From contig CALBZH010000895.1 of assembly GCA_937889795.1 (NCBI GenBank), positions 1-8,649 on the forward strand: a DNA stretch of 8,649 bases, written 5' to 3'. The position numbers were made by a program, and so were the translations under genes. Origin of the DNA: an uncultured Syntrophobacteraceae bacterium. Lineage in GTDB: Bacteria > Desulfobacterota > Syntrophobacteria > Syntrophobacterales > Syntrophobacteraceae. The notes under the pieces were generated by a model, which did not search any database, was not told the DNA's origin, and saw only the letters and a program-made list of their open reading frames with translations. Below are positions 1 through 5,521 of the stretch, in pieces; positions within the stretch are counted from its first letter, which is position 1; every line of letters starts with the position of its first letter.

Positions 1-48
1 CGAGATATCCACTCGTGACTGGAGTTCAGACGTGTGCTCTTCCGATCT
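1..48. other. Illumina P7/TruSeq indexed adapter left at the contig end (sequencing artefact)
   Basis: Bases 15-48 match the Illumina index-read adapter arm (begins GTGACTGGAG, ends CTCTTCCGATCT). They are preceded by an 8-base stretch, ATCCACTC (7-14), and by CGAGAT (1-6), which is the end of the P7 flow-cell sequence. On the other strand the 8-base block reads GAGTGGAT, which from memory fits the TruSeq LT index 23 (GAGTGG plus AT). Order, spacing and identity of all three parts fit, so chance similarity is not credible. Genomic sequence starts at 49. Any reading frame entering this block is artificial. Confidence 0.98.
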
Positions 49-391
49 CAGGGTCCGAGCCGTGAGAAGGCTTCCTGATCGGGACGGGAGGTTGAGGCTC
101 CGATTGGCCTGAAGCAAGCGAGGCGAGCTTGGAGTCCCTGTCCCGACATTTGCTCTTATCCTTGTAAGCGCCTTCAAACAGAGATTGCGCGGCACATTCC
201 AGAGAGGTCAGCCATGGCCCCACACCGGTCTCCGAATGGACTGCGGTCAATCTCGCGAGTCCAATTCGAATGTCCTCACGTCCTTCACCTTTGTTCAGGT
301 ACCACGAGCCGACGCTGTCGATGTTCAGCGCGGCCACTGCCAGGAGGGTGAAGAGGTAAACGAGCCAGGTCCGGACCACCTCAGTCTTCAT
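49..391 (-). CDS. N-terminal fragment of a membrane-anchored secreted protein, probable partner of the adjacent MBOAT acyltransferase (truncated by contig end)
   Basis: The start chosen is the ATG at 391, giving MKTEVVRTWLVYLF, with an AGGTGA site a few bases upstream. A TTG 27 bases further up is possible but less likely. About 114 residues are genuine. Residues 8-23 form one hydrophobic segment, so the protein probably has an uncleaved signal anchor or signal peptide with the rest outside the cytoplasm. The following part (WLTSLECAAQSLFE) is soluble, and residues from about 90 on are proline- and serine-rich, resembling a linker. No catalytic motif is reached. It lies 69 bases after the MBOAT stop on the same strand. 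Genes in this place often encode SGNH/AlgJ/DUF459-type acetyltransferases or hydrolases that complete polymer O-acylation, but that identity is inferred only from position and topology. The frame would continue through the adapter and add a false tail IGRAHV, with a stop at 26-28; this tail should be removed. Confidence 0.7.
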
Positions 392-460
392 TGCGTCACC
401 TGTCAGAAGGTCTGCCAATCGGTAGGTTGTTCAATCCTTTCCCCAAAAGACGGCTGAGCG

Positions 461-1936
461 CTAAAACTGGTAATAAATGAACTGTGGGACACCATCGGGC
501 GCGAGCTTCAACAAAAGGACAATCAAAAGGCTGAGAACCACAACCTGAATGGGGGTGGGCAGCATCTGAAGGAAATGGGTCAAGCCCTCCCTGAGCTTCC
601 ACCGCAATATCTCATGGAGCAGCACCGCCCCAATGATGAGGAGAACGGCGGCCAAGACAGGAGAGGACAATCCGGCTCCTATCCCATCGAGAGCGAAGAT
701 ACGCCCGAGGAGTGCAGTCGCCTGCTCCAGACTAGCGGATCCGAAGAAAACCCATCCGATCGTGACAAAGCCGAATGTGGTCAGCCATGAAAACGCGCTC
801 CCGAGCAGCTGCCAGGCTCTTCCAGCCGTTGAGACTGCAAGTGGGTCAAGCGGTTTCGGCTGTGCTCCCGCGAGCTTCCCTCGGAGATCGGCAAAAAGAT
901 GCGTCACGATGAGTCCAACGCCATGGTAAAAACCCCAGAGCAGAAAGCTCCATCGTGCTCCATGCCAAAGGCCCCCAAGGGTCATGGTGATCAGAATGTT
1001 CACGTACTTGAACGACAGACCACGCCGGTTTCCGCCGAGGGGGATGTAAAGGTAGTCACGCAGCCAGAATGAAAGGGACATGTGCCAGCGATGCCAGAAT
1101 TCCTTGAGGTTCCTGGCTGAGTACGGATTGTTGAAATTGGCGGGAATCGAGTACCCCAGGAGCATCGCCACGCCGGTGACCAAGTCCGTGTACCCGGAAA
1201 AATCGCACAGGATCTGAACGGAATATCCCAGTGCCCCCAGAGCGGCCGTGAACGACGAGAACTCACCGGGATGCTCGAAGACCGGCTGTACCACATGGTC
1301 GAAAAGATACGACGACAGCACCAGCTTCTTGGCAAGACCGGTCAGGATCAGGCTGAAGGCCATGCTGCTGGATGCCCTGTCGAGGCGCATGTTTCCGATC
1401 TGGGGAACGAAGTCCGGCGCGCGCAGGATGGGACCGCTGAGAATCGTGGGAAAGAAGGCCAGATAGATGAAGAGATCGATCGGAGCCTTCACCACGCGCC
1501 GACCGTCCCGGAAGACATCGATCGTGTAAGACAATCCCTGGAAGGTGAAAAACGATATTCCAACCGGGACGGCAACGTCAAATTCGGGCAGGACTGGCTT
1601 GATCGCTGTTTGAGCCAGCATCTGATTGAAGAGCTCAAAGAAAAGGTCGTAGTATTTGAAAAAGACCAGCTCTCCTACCCCTATGACGACATGAGCAACA
1701 AGAAAAGCCTTGCGAGCAAACGCACTGCGTGCGAGACCGATGCCCAGGCCCAAAGCCCAGGTCCAAACGCTGAAATGAATGAGGAACAGGAGGAAGAGCT
1801 GGCTCAAAGCCCCGTAGAAAATGTAAGAGGCACAAAGCAGAAAGATGCGATACAGGGACTTTCGGTCCACGAGGGACCAGTTGAGCAGCAGTACGACAAG
1901 CATGAACAAAGCAAACTCAAGGCTGAGCAGGTCCAT
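461..1936 (-). CDS. MBOAT family membrane-bound O-acyltransferase, AlgI/DltB-like
   Basis: Predicted integral inner-membrane O-acyltransferase of 491 residues, close to the usual size of AlgI-type proteins (about 480-520). The sequence is hydrophobic throughout, starting with a transmembrane stretch at residues 7-22. Family hallmarks appear in order: VGISFFTFQGLSYTIDVFRD (125-144), LSGPILRAPDF (166-176), CDFSGYTD (244-251), the NFNNPY/ARNLKEFWHRWHMSLS block (268-289), RDYLYIPLGGNR (293-304) and GGLWHGARW (321-329). His325 in the last motif corresponds to the invariant MBOAT catalytic histidine. By family knowledge it would move an acyl group, usually acetyl, across the membrane for transfer to an exported polysaccharide or envelope polymer; the actual acceptor cannot be told. 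The ATG at 1936 is chosen because AAGGA lies five bases upstream. An upstream in-frame start at 1978 would add 14 polar residues (MYAQGEFNPQ...) not expected before the first helix. Probably co-transcribed with the truncated gene at 49-391. Confidence 0.93.
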   Translation of the reverse strand: MDLLSLEFALFMLVVLLLNWSLVDRKSLYRIFLLCASYIFYGALSQLFLLFLIHFSVWTWALGLGIGLARSAFARKAFLVAHVVIGVGELVFFKYYDLFFELFNQMLAQTAIKPVLPEFDVAVPVGISFFTFQGLSYTIDVFRDGRRVVKAPIDLFIYLAFFPTILSGPILRAPDFVPQIGNMRLDRASSSMAFSLILTGLAKKLVLSSYLFDHVVQPVFEHPGEFSSFTAALGALGYSVQILCDFSGYTDLVTGVAMLLGYSIPANFNNPYSARNLKEFWHRWHMSLSFWLRDYLYIPLGGNRRGLSFKYVNILITMTLGGLWHGARWSFLLWGFYHGVGLIVTHLFADLRGKLAGAQPKPLDPLAVSTAGRAWQLLGSAFSWLTTFGFVTIGWVFFGSASLEQATALLGRIFALDGIGAGLSSPVLAAVLLIIGAVLLHEILRWKLREGLTHFLQMLPTPIQVVVLSLLIVLLLKLAPDGVPQFIYYQF

Positions 1937-1991
1937 GTCCGTCCTTGCTTGAGGATTGAATTCCCCTTGGGCGTACAAAGGTCATGCCAGT

Positions 1992-2011
1992 CGTGGAGAC
2001 AGCGCTCCACG
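1992..2011 (-). promoter_or_regulatory. Perfect 7-bp inverted repeat in the acyltransferase leader
   Basis: CGTGGAG and CTCCACG flank a six-base loop (ACAGCG). The structure ends 55 bases upstream of the acyltransferase ATG at 1936. It could form a stem-loop in the leader mRNA or be a protein-binding operator. No U-run follows on the minus strand, so a terminator is unlikely. Function is unknown. Confidence 0.35.
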
Positions 2012-2123
2012 GGTGTTCAGGCGATCGGGCACGCACCGTACGTGGGTTGGGACGGTCAGATACTGGGGTATTGCGTCAGAAAATTGATCGCCTGCTGCTT
2101 CAAACTGATAAGCGGATGACAGG

Positions 2124-2240
2124 TGTGAGGTCACGGGTCCCAGGAGAGCAGAGCTGTGATACCCGCGGTCACTCTTGCCTCGGGCATGATTGGCTGTGAC
2201 TTGCCGAAGGCACTTCCTTGATACTGTGAGGTCCGGGGTC
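2124..2240 (+). repeat. Pair of 16-base imperfect direct repeats, 101 bases apart
   Basis: TGTGAGGTCACGGGTC at 2124-2139 and TGTGAGGTCCGGGGTC at 2225-2240 match at 14 of 16 positions. Both lie in the divergent intergenic region upstream of the moxR promoter. They could be duplicated regulator sites or remnants of a small repeat family. No inverted ends or target duplications that would suggest a mobile element were seen. Confidence 0.4.
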
Positions 2241-2318
2241 TCGTCAAGAGGATGTTTAAGGTCGTCCGGTGATGAACGTCTGGCGGATCACAGACCATGA
2301 GCCAGGAGCGTGGTGGCG

Positions 2319-2341
2319 GCTGCCCCTCGAGATCGGGCAGC
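2319..2341 (+). other. GC-rich hairpin just upstream of the moxR promoter
   Basis: GCTGCCC and GGGCAGC pair perfectly around a nine-base loop. The following bases (GGCCTCTTCTTGACTTTTG) are pyrimidine-rich but lack a clean T-run, so it is at best a weak rho-independent terminator. No gene reads into it from the left on the plus strand. It ends nine bases before the -35 element and might instead act as an operator or insulator. Confidence 0.3.
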
Positions 2342-2350
2342 GGCCTCTTC

Positions 2351-2378
2351 TTGACTTTTGTCAGTGAATTCCTAGAAT
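2351..2378 (+). promoter_or_regulatory. Predicted sigma-70-type promoter for the moxR-bat cluster
   Basis: TTGACT (2351-2356; consensus TTGACA) and TAGAAT (2373-2378; consensus TATAAT) are separated by 16 bases. Transcription would start near 2385, giving a leader of about 95 bases before the moxR ATG. The -10 region overlaps two GAATTC palindromes separated by CTA (2366-2380), a symmetric block that could bind a regulator. The call rests on consensus match and position only. Confidence 0.55.
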
Positions 2379-2464
2379 TCGCTCCGTAACCGGCCGAGCT
2401 CCACGTGAGTCATGCTTTGAGACGGCAGGCCGGTTTGCTTGTCCAACCCCTTGACAACTGTTGC

Positions 2465-2470
2465 GGAGGA
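2465..2470 (+). promoter_or_regulatory. Ribosome binding site deciding the moxR start
   Basis: GGAGGA lies nine bases before the ATG at 2480. This favours that ATG over an in-frame GTG at 2405, which would add 25 residues not expected in MoxR proteins. Confidence 0.7.
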
Positions 2471-2479
2471 GCGTCGTCC

Positions 2480-3469
2480 ATGTCGGTGGATGTGAAGCGA
2501 ATCAACGAGCAAGTTCTCATGGAGAGCCAGACCCTTCAGCGCCTGCGCTCGGAGGTGGAAAACGTCATCGTGGGCCAGCGCGATCTCGTGGAACGATTGC
2601 TGGTGGGGATTCTGTGCAATGGCCACGTTCTCATCGAAGGGGTACCGGGGTTGGCGAAGACCCTGATGGTCACGACCCTTGCCAGAGCCATGCAGACCTC
2701 CTTCCAACGTATTCAGTTCACTCCCGACCTCCTCCCCGCGGACCTCGTCGGCACCCTGGTCTACAATCCCAAGGATGGGGATTTCACCGTCAAGAAAGGT
2801 CCCATCTTCCACCAGATCATCCTGGCCGACGAGATCAACCGGGCGCCGGCGAAGGTCCAGAGCGCGCTTCTCGAAGCCATGCAGGAGCGACAAGTCACCA
2901 TCGGGGATACGACCTTCCCGCTCGACGAGCCGTTCATGGTGCTGGCCACCCAGAATCCCATCGAGCAGGAGGGCACTTATCCCCTTCCCGAAGCCCAGGT
3001 CGATCGGTTTCTTCTGAAAGTGCAAGTGGGTTACCCCACGCGGGAAGAAGAGCACCAGATCCTCAAGCGCATGGCCCGCTCCGCTCCCGACACGGCGGTC
3101 GAGCCGGTGCTCTCGCCCGAGGATATCCTCCGATTGCGGGCCTTGAGCGACGAAGTCTACATGGATGAGAAGATCGAGGACTACATCCTGAGCCTTGTTC
3201 AGGCGACACGCACGCCGCAGGAGGCAGGGCTCGACATCGGGGACCTCATCCGCTACGGGGCATCCCCTCGAGCGACCATCGGGCTGTGCATGGCATCCAA
3301 AGCCTATGCGCTTGTCCAGGGCCGCGGCTACGTGACCCCGCAGGATGTGAAGTCGGTCGGACTCGATGTGCTGCGCCACCGGGTGATCGTGAGCTACGAG
3401 GCCGAAGCCGAGGAGAAGACCTCGGAGGACTTGATTCGGCAGATCTTCAACGCGGTTAAAGTGCCATGA
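2480..3469 (+). CDS. moxR: MoxR family AAA+ ATPase
   Basis: Cytosolic AAA+ ATPase of 329 residues, a normal MoxR length. Visible motifs in order are Walker A GVPGLAKT (54-61), Walker B IILADEINRA (113-122), the MoxR signature and sensor-1 region ATQNPIEQEGTYPLPEAQVDRF (starts 156), and the sensor-2 segment GASPRAT (260-266) in the C-terminal lid. All catalytic elements seem intact. MoxR proteins form ring-shaped, chaperone-like ATPases that act on or with VWA-domain partners, often to mature or activate enzymes or envelope complexes. Here the partners would be the DUF58 and Bat proteins encoded directly downstream. The stop overlaps the next start in an ATGA junction, which points to translational coupling. 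It is the first gene of the cluster, behind a predicted promoter. The moxR name denotes the family; the specific substrate is unknown. Confidence 0.95.
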   Translation: MSVDVKRINEQVLMESQTLQRLRSEVENVIVGQRDLVERLLVGILCNGHVLIEGVPGLAKTLMVTTLARAMQTSFQRIQFTPDLLPADLVGTLVYNPKDGDFTVKKGPIFHQIILADEINRAPAKVQSALLEAMQERQVTIGDTTFPLDEPFMVLATQNPIEQEGTYPLPEAQVDRFLLKVQVGYPTREEEHQILKRMARSAPDTAVEPVLSPEDILRLRALSDEVYMDEKIEDYILSLVQATRTPQEAGLDIGDLIRYGASPRATIGLCMASKAYALVQGRGYVTPQDVKSVGLDVLRHRVIVSYEAEAEEKTSEDLIRQIFNAVKVP

Positions 3470-4347
3470 TTCCCAAAGAGCTGGCCCGAAAGATCCGAGC
3501 CATCCAGATTTACACCACCAAAGTCGTGAACGACGTTCTGGCTGGCGAGTACGAAAGCGTTTTCAAAGGGCGCGGCATGGAATTCGACGAGGTGCGCGAA
3601 TACCAGGTCGGGGACGATGTGCGCTCCATCGATTGGAACGTCACCGCGCGCGCCGGCAAGCCTTTCATCAAGAAATACCGGGAAGAGCGAGAGCTCACGG
3701 TCCTCTTTCTCGTGGACCTGAGCGCGTCGGGGACCTTTGGATCCGTCAAGCAGACGAAAAGCGAGCTCGCTGCCGAAATCTGCGCACTCCTGGCTTTCGC
3801 CGCCATTCGAAACAACGACAAAGTGGGGCTCATCGTCTTTACGGATCAGGTCGAGCGTTTCATCCCGCCCGGCAAAGGGGCCCGGCATGTCCTGCGGGTC
3901 ATCCGTGAGATTCTGGGCTTTCGTCCGCGACGCTTTCGAACCGACATTGCCGGTGCGCTGGATTATTTGGGGCGAGTTCAATCCCGACGGGCGGTGGTTT
4001 TCCTCATCAGCGACTTTCAGGCTGAAGGCTTCGAAAAGTCCCTTCGGGTGCTCGGGCGCAGACACGACGTGATTGCCGTTTCCGTCTCGGATTCGAGAGA
4101 GCTCAGGCTTCCCGATGTGGGCTTGATTGAGCTCGAAGACGCGGAAACGGGGGAAATGGTTTTGATCGACACGGGGAGTCCCGACGTCCGCAGGCGCTAC
4201 GAGCGGCAAGCGGTGGAGCGGGCTCGAGCCCTCACCGACATGCTGCGCTCCATGGGGGTCGATCAGATTCACGTCGAGACGGGGAAGGCCTATCTTCGGG
4301 ACATGATGACGTTTTTCCGAAACCGAGAGAGACGAAAATGCGCCTGA
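3466..4347 (+). CDS. DUF58 domain protein with VWA-like fold
   Basis: Soluble protein of 293 residues with the full DUF58 signature: GEYESVFKGRGMEFDEVREY (27-46) followed by GDDVRSIDWNVTARAG (49-64). A VWA-like domain follows, with a metal-site motif DLSAS (84-88), a possible second-loop Thr159 in FRTDIAGAL, and ISDF (181-184, Asp183) as the third strand-loop. The DxSxS motif is retained, so metal binding is plausible. No membrane segment or signal peptide is seen, so it is expected in the cytoplasm. DUF58 genes almost always sit next to moxR and are thought to work with the ATPase; the molecular role is not established. Its ATG overlaps the moxR stop (ATGA) with no clear ribosome site of its own, so it is likely translated by coupling. 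Its 3' end overlaps the following gene by 10 bases. Confidence 0.95.
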   Translation: MIPKELARKIRAIQIYTTKVVNDVLAGEYESVFKGRGMEFDEVREYQVGDDVRSIDWNVTARAGKPFIKKYREERELTVLFLVDLSASGTFGSVKQTKSELAAEICALLAFAAIRNNDKVGLIVFTDQVERFIPPGKGARHVLRVIREILGFRPRRFRTDIAGALDYLGRVQSRRAVVFLISDFQAEGFEKSLRVLGRRHDVIAVSVSDSRELRLPDVGLIELEDAETGEMVLIDTGSPDVRRRYERQAVERARALTDMLRSMGVDQIHVETGKAYLRDMMTFFRNRERRKCA

Positions 4348-5402
4348 TCCAACGGCTCACTCTCGCCATCCTGATTCCGCTGCTCGCTTCCTTCACGCTG
4401 CCGTCCTGCAAGGAAAACGGGAGGCTCGAAACCGGGGCGCTGAGCCCGAAAACGAACGCGATTCGAAAGGAATTCCGCAAGGGTCCGTTCTGCGTGCGGC
4501 TCCAGGCGGACAAGGACACCCTGAGCATTGCGGAGAGCCTTGTCCTGAGCCTGGAAGCCGAGGTTGAGGAGGGCTTCGAGGCCGAGCTTCCGGGCTTTGG
4601 TGAGAAGCTCGGCGAATTCGGAATCAAGGACTACCGGGAGGAGCCGCCGAAACTGACTTCCGAAAATAAGCTCTTGTCGAGAAAGACGTACACGTTGGAG
4701 CCCTTTCTGTCGGGCGAATATACCATCGAGTCCATGCTGATCCGGTTCCGCAAAAGGTCCGATGGGGTTGGAACGACCGAGGGAGGCCCCGGCCAAGCTC
4801 CGGCTTTCGATGAGGAGATTGCGACGGAGCCTGTTACCATCAAAGTCACCTCCCTTCTCGAGAAAGACCAGAAAGAGCTGGCGCTCAACCCCATCCGGGG
4901 TCCAGTCAATCTTCCATCTGGGTCCATTCCCTTTTCTCTGGCTCTTGGGTTTGTCGTCGTCGCGCTTGTCGGGGCAGGGTTCGTTCTCTTTTTCCGAAGC
5001 CGGCGGGGCAGGAGCCTTTGCCAGGAAGCTCCGCCCATCCCCCCGCACGAGCTCGCCTACGCGCAGCTGGAGGAGATCCTCGACGAAAAGCTCATCGAGC
5101 GCGGCCTGGTCAAGCTTTTCTTCTCGAAACTATCGGACGTGCTCCGGGCTTACATCGAGAACCGTTTTGGCATCCACGCGCCGAAACAGACCACGGAGGA
5201 ATTCTTCGCAGGTCTCAGCCGCCATGCTCCCTTCTCCACCGAGCAAAAAGGCCTGCTCCTGGAATTTCTCCAAGACTGCGACCTCGTCAAGTTTGCCGAG
5301 CACCAGCCGTCGCAGGAGCAGGTTATCGGTGCGCTCAGCTCATGCCGGGCTTTCATCGGCGCCACGAGTGCCGAGCGGGATGAGCCGCCCGCCGAGGCAT
5401 GA
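4338..5402 (+). CDS. Predicted lipoprotein with one central membrane helix, BatD/DUF4381-like
   Basis: A 354-residue protein. The N-terminus (MRLIQR, then a hydrophobic stretch) ends in LPSC, with Cys24 as a possible lipidation site; proline two before the cysteine is unusual but tolerated in some lipoboxes. Residues about 48-172 form a predicted extracytoplasmic beta-rich domain (ESLVLSLEAEV, YTLEPFLSGEYTIES). This resembles the BatD-type pattern of protective, repeated beta domains. A transmembrane helix is at about 198-219 (FSLALGFVVVALVGAGFVLF), followed by RSRRGR, which places the C-terminus in the cytoplasm. The C-terminal helical domain has the typical string LSDVLRAYIENRFGIHAPKQ (265-284), then TTEEFF and DCDLVKFAEH. 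This order and its place after moxR and DUF58 fit the DUF4381-like gene of such clusters. It might link envelope sensing to the cytosolic MoxR/DUF58 pair; that is inference. Start: ATG at 4338 with GAGAGA upstream, overlapping the previous gene. Confidence 0.85.
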   Translation: MRLIQRLTLAILIPLLASFTLPSCKENGRLETGALSPKTNAIRKEFRKGPFCVRLQADKDTLSIAESLVLSLEAEVEEGFEAELPGFGEKLGEFGIKDYREEPPKLTSENKLLSRKTYTLEPFLSGEYTIESMLIRFRKRSDGVGTTEGGPGQAPAFDEEIATEPVTIKVTSLLEKDQKELALNPIRGPVNLPSGSIPFSLALGFVVVALVGAGFVLFFRSRRGRSLCQEAPPIPPHELAYAQLEEILDEKLIERGLVKLFFSKLSDVLRAYIENRFGIHAPKQTTEEFFAGLSRHAPFSTEQKGLLLEFLQDCDLVKFAEHQPSQEQVIGALSSCRAFIGATSAERDEPPAEA

Positions 5403-5419
5403 TCGACGTTGGAGGTCAG

Positions 5420-5448
5420 ATGTCAACACGTTATATTTGTTGTATAAA
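5420..5448 (+). promoter_or_regulatory. Possible internal promoter before htpG, with inverted repeats
   Basis: The 119 bases between the lipoprotein gene and htpG include an AT-rich stretch unlike the neighbouring GC-rich coding sequence. TATAAA (5443-5448) could be a -10 element, with ATGTCA (5420-5425, 4 of 6 consensus) 17 bases upstream. Two inverted repeats overlap it: CAACA/TGTTG (5424-5428 and 5438-5442) and TTATA/TATAA (5431-5435 and 5443-5447). This could allow separate control of htpG. I see neither a CIRCE element nor a good sigma-32 site. Confidence 0.4.
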
Positions 5449-5503
5449 ATGGGTTTTGAACTGCTGATGTTACGGTTTGGATCGAGAGGCAAGGATTGCT
5501 CTG

Positions 5504-5510
5504 AAGGAGG
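5504..5510 (+). promoter_or_regulatory. Strong Shine-Dalgarno site of htpG
   Basis: AAGGAGG lies 11 bases before the ATG at 5522. It supports that start against an in-frame TTG at 5477, which would add 15 residues overlapping the ribosome site itself. Confidence 0.75.
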
Positions 5511-5521
5511 AGTGGGCGCAC

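Larger units (their letters stand above)
1937..2479. other. Divergent intergenic region between the acyltransferase and moxR
   Basis: About 540 bases separate the two oppositely directed start codons. Short open frames in this stretch have no recognisable protein, no good ribosome site, or simply extend from the antisense of the acyltransferase gene. It contains an inverted repeat (1992-2011), a pair of imperfect direct repeats (2124-2139 and 2225-2240), a GC hairpin (2319-2341) and a rightward promoter (2351-2378). I could not find a convincing leftward promoter for the acyltransferase. No tRNA-like, IS-like or CRISPR-like structure is visible. Confidence 0.7.

Noticed and set aside
1271..2119. 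Plus-strand open frame (282 codons) opposite the acyltransferase and running into the intergenic region
   Set aside because: Most of it is antisense to the MBOAT gene, the product is low-complexity and polar (Gln, Glu, Arg), and no ribosome site or domain is evident.
2189..2205. Sigma-54-like promoter (TGGC...TTGC) in the intergenic region
   Set aside because: The GG and GC elements are 11 rather than 12 bases apart, and sigma-54 promoters do not tolerate that spacing well.
2319..2360. Rho-independent terminator
   Set aside because: The hairpin is good but no continuous T-run follows, and no plus-strand gene is upstream.
2272..2367. Small plus-strand ORF of 31 codons (MNVWRITDHEPGAWWR...) ahead of the moxR promoter
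   Set aside because: Only a weak AAGG ten bases upstream, no promoter before it, and its end overlaps the predicted moxR -35/-10 region; could be a leader peptide but nothing supports it.
2372..3379. Long minus-strand open frame (335 codons) opposite moxR
   Set aside because: It is the mirror of a well-recognised MoxR protein with intact motifs, has no recognisable domain, and its translation is rich in charged and histidine residues typical of antisense frames in GC-rich genes.
3394..4272. Minus-strand open frame (292 codons) opposite the DUF58 gene
   Set aside because: Antisense shadow of a clear DUF58 gene; no known motifs in the translation.
5403..5521. CIRCE or sigma-32 heat-shock element before htpG
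   Set aside because: No TTAGCACTC/GAGTGCTAA pair and no CTTGAAA/CCCCAT pair; TTTTGAA at 5454-5460 has no matching -10.
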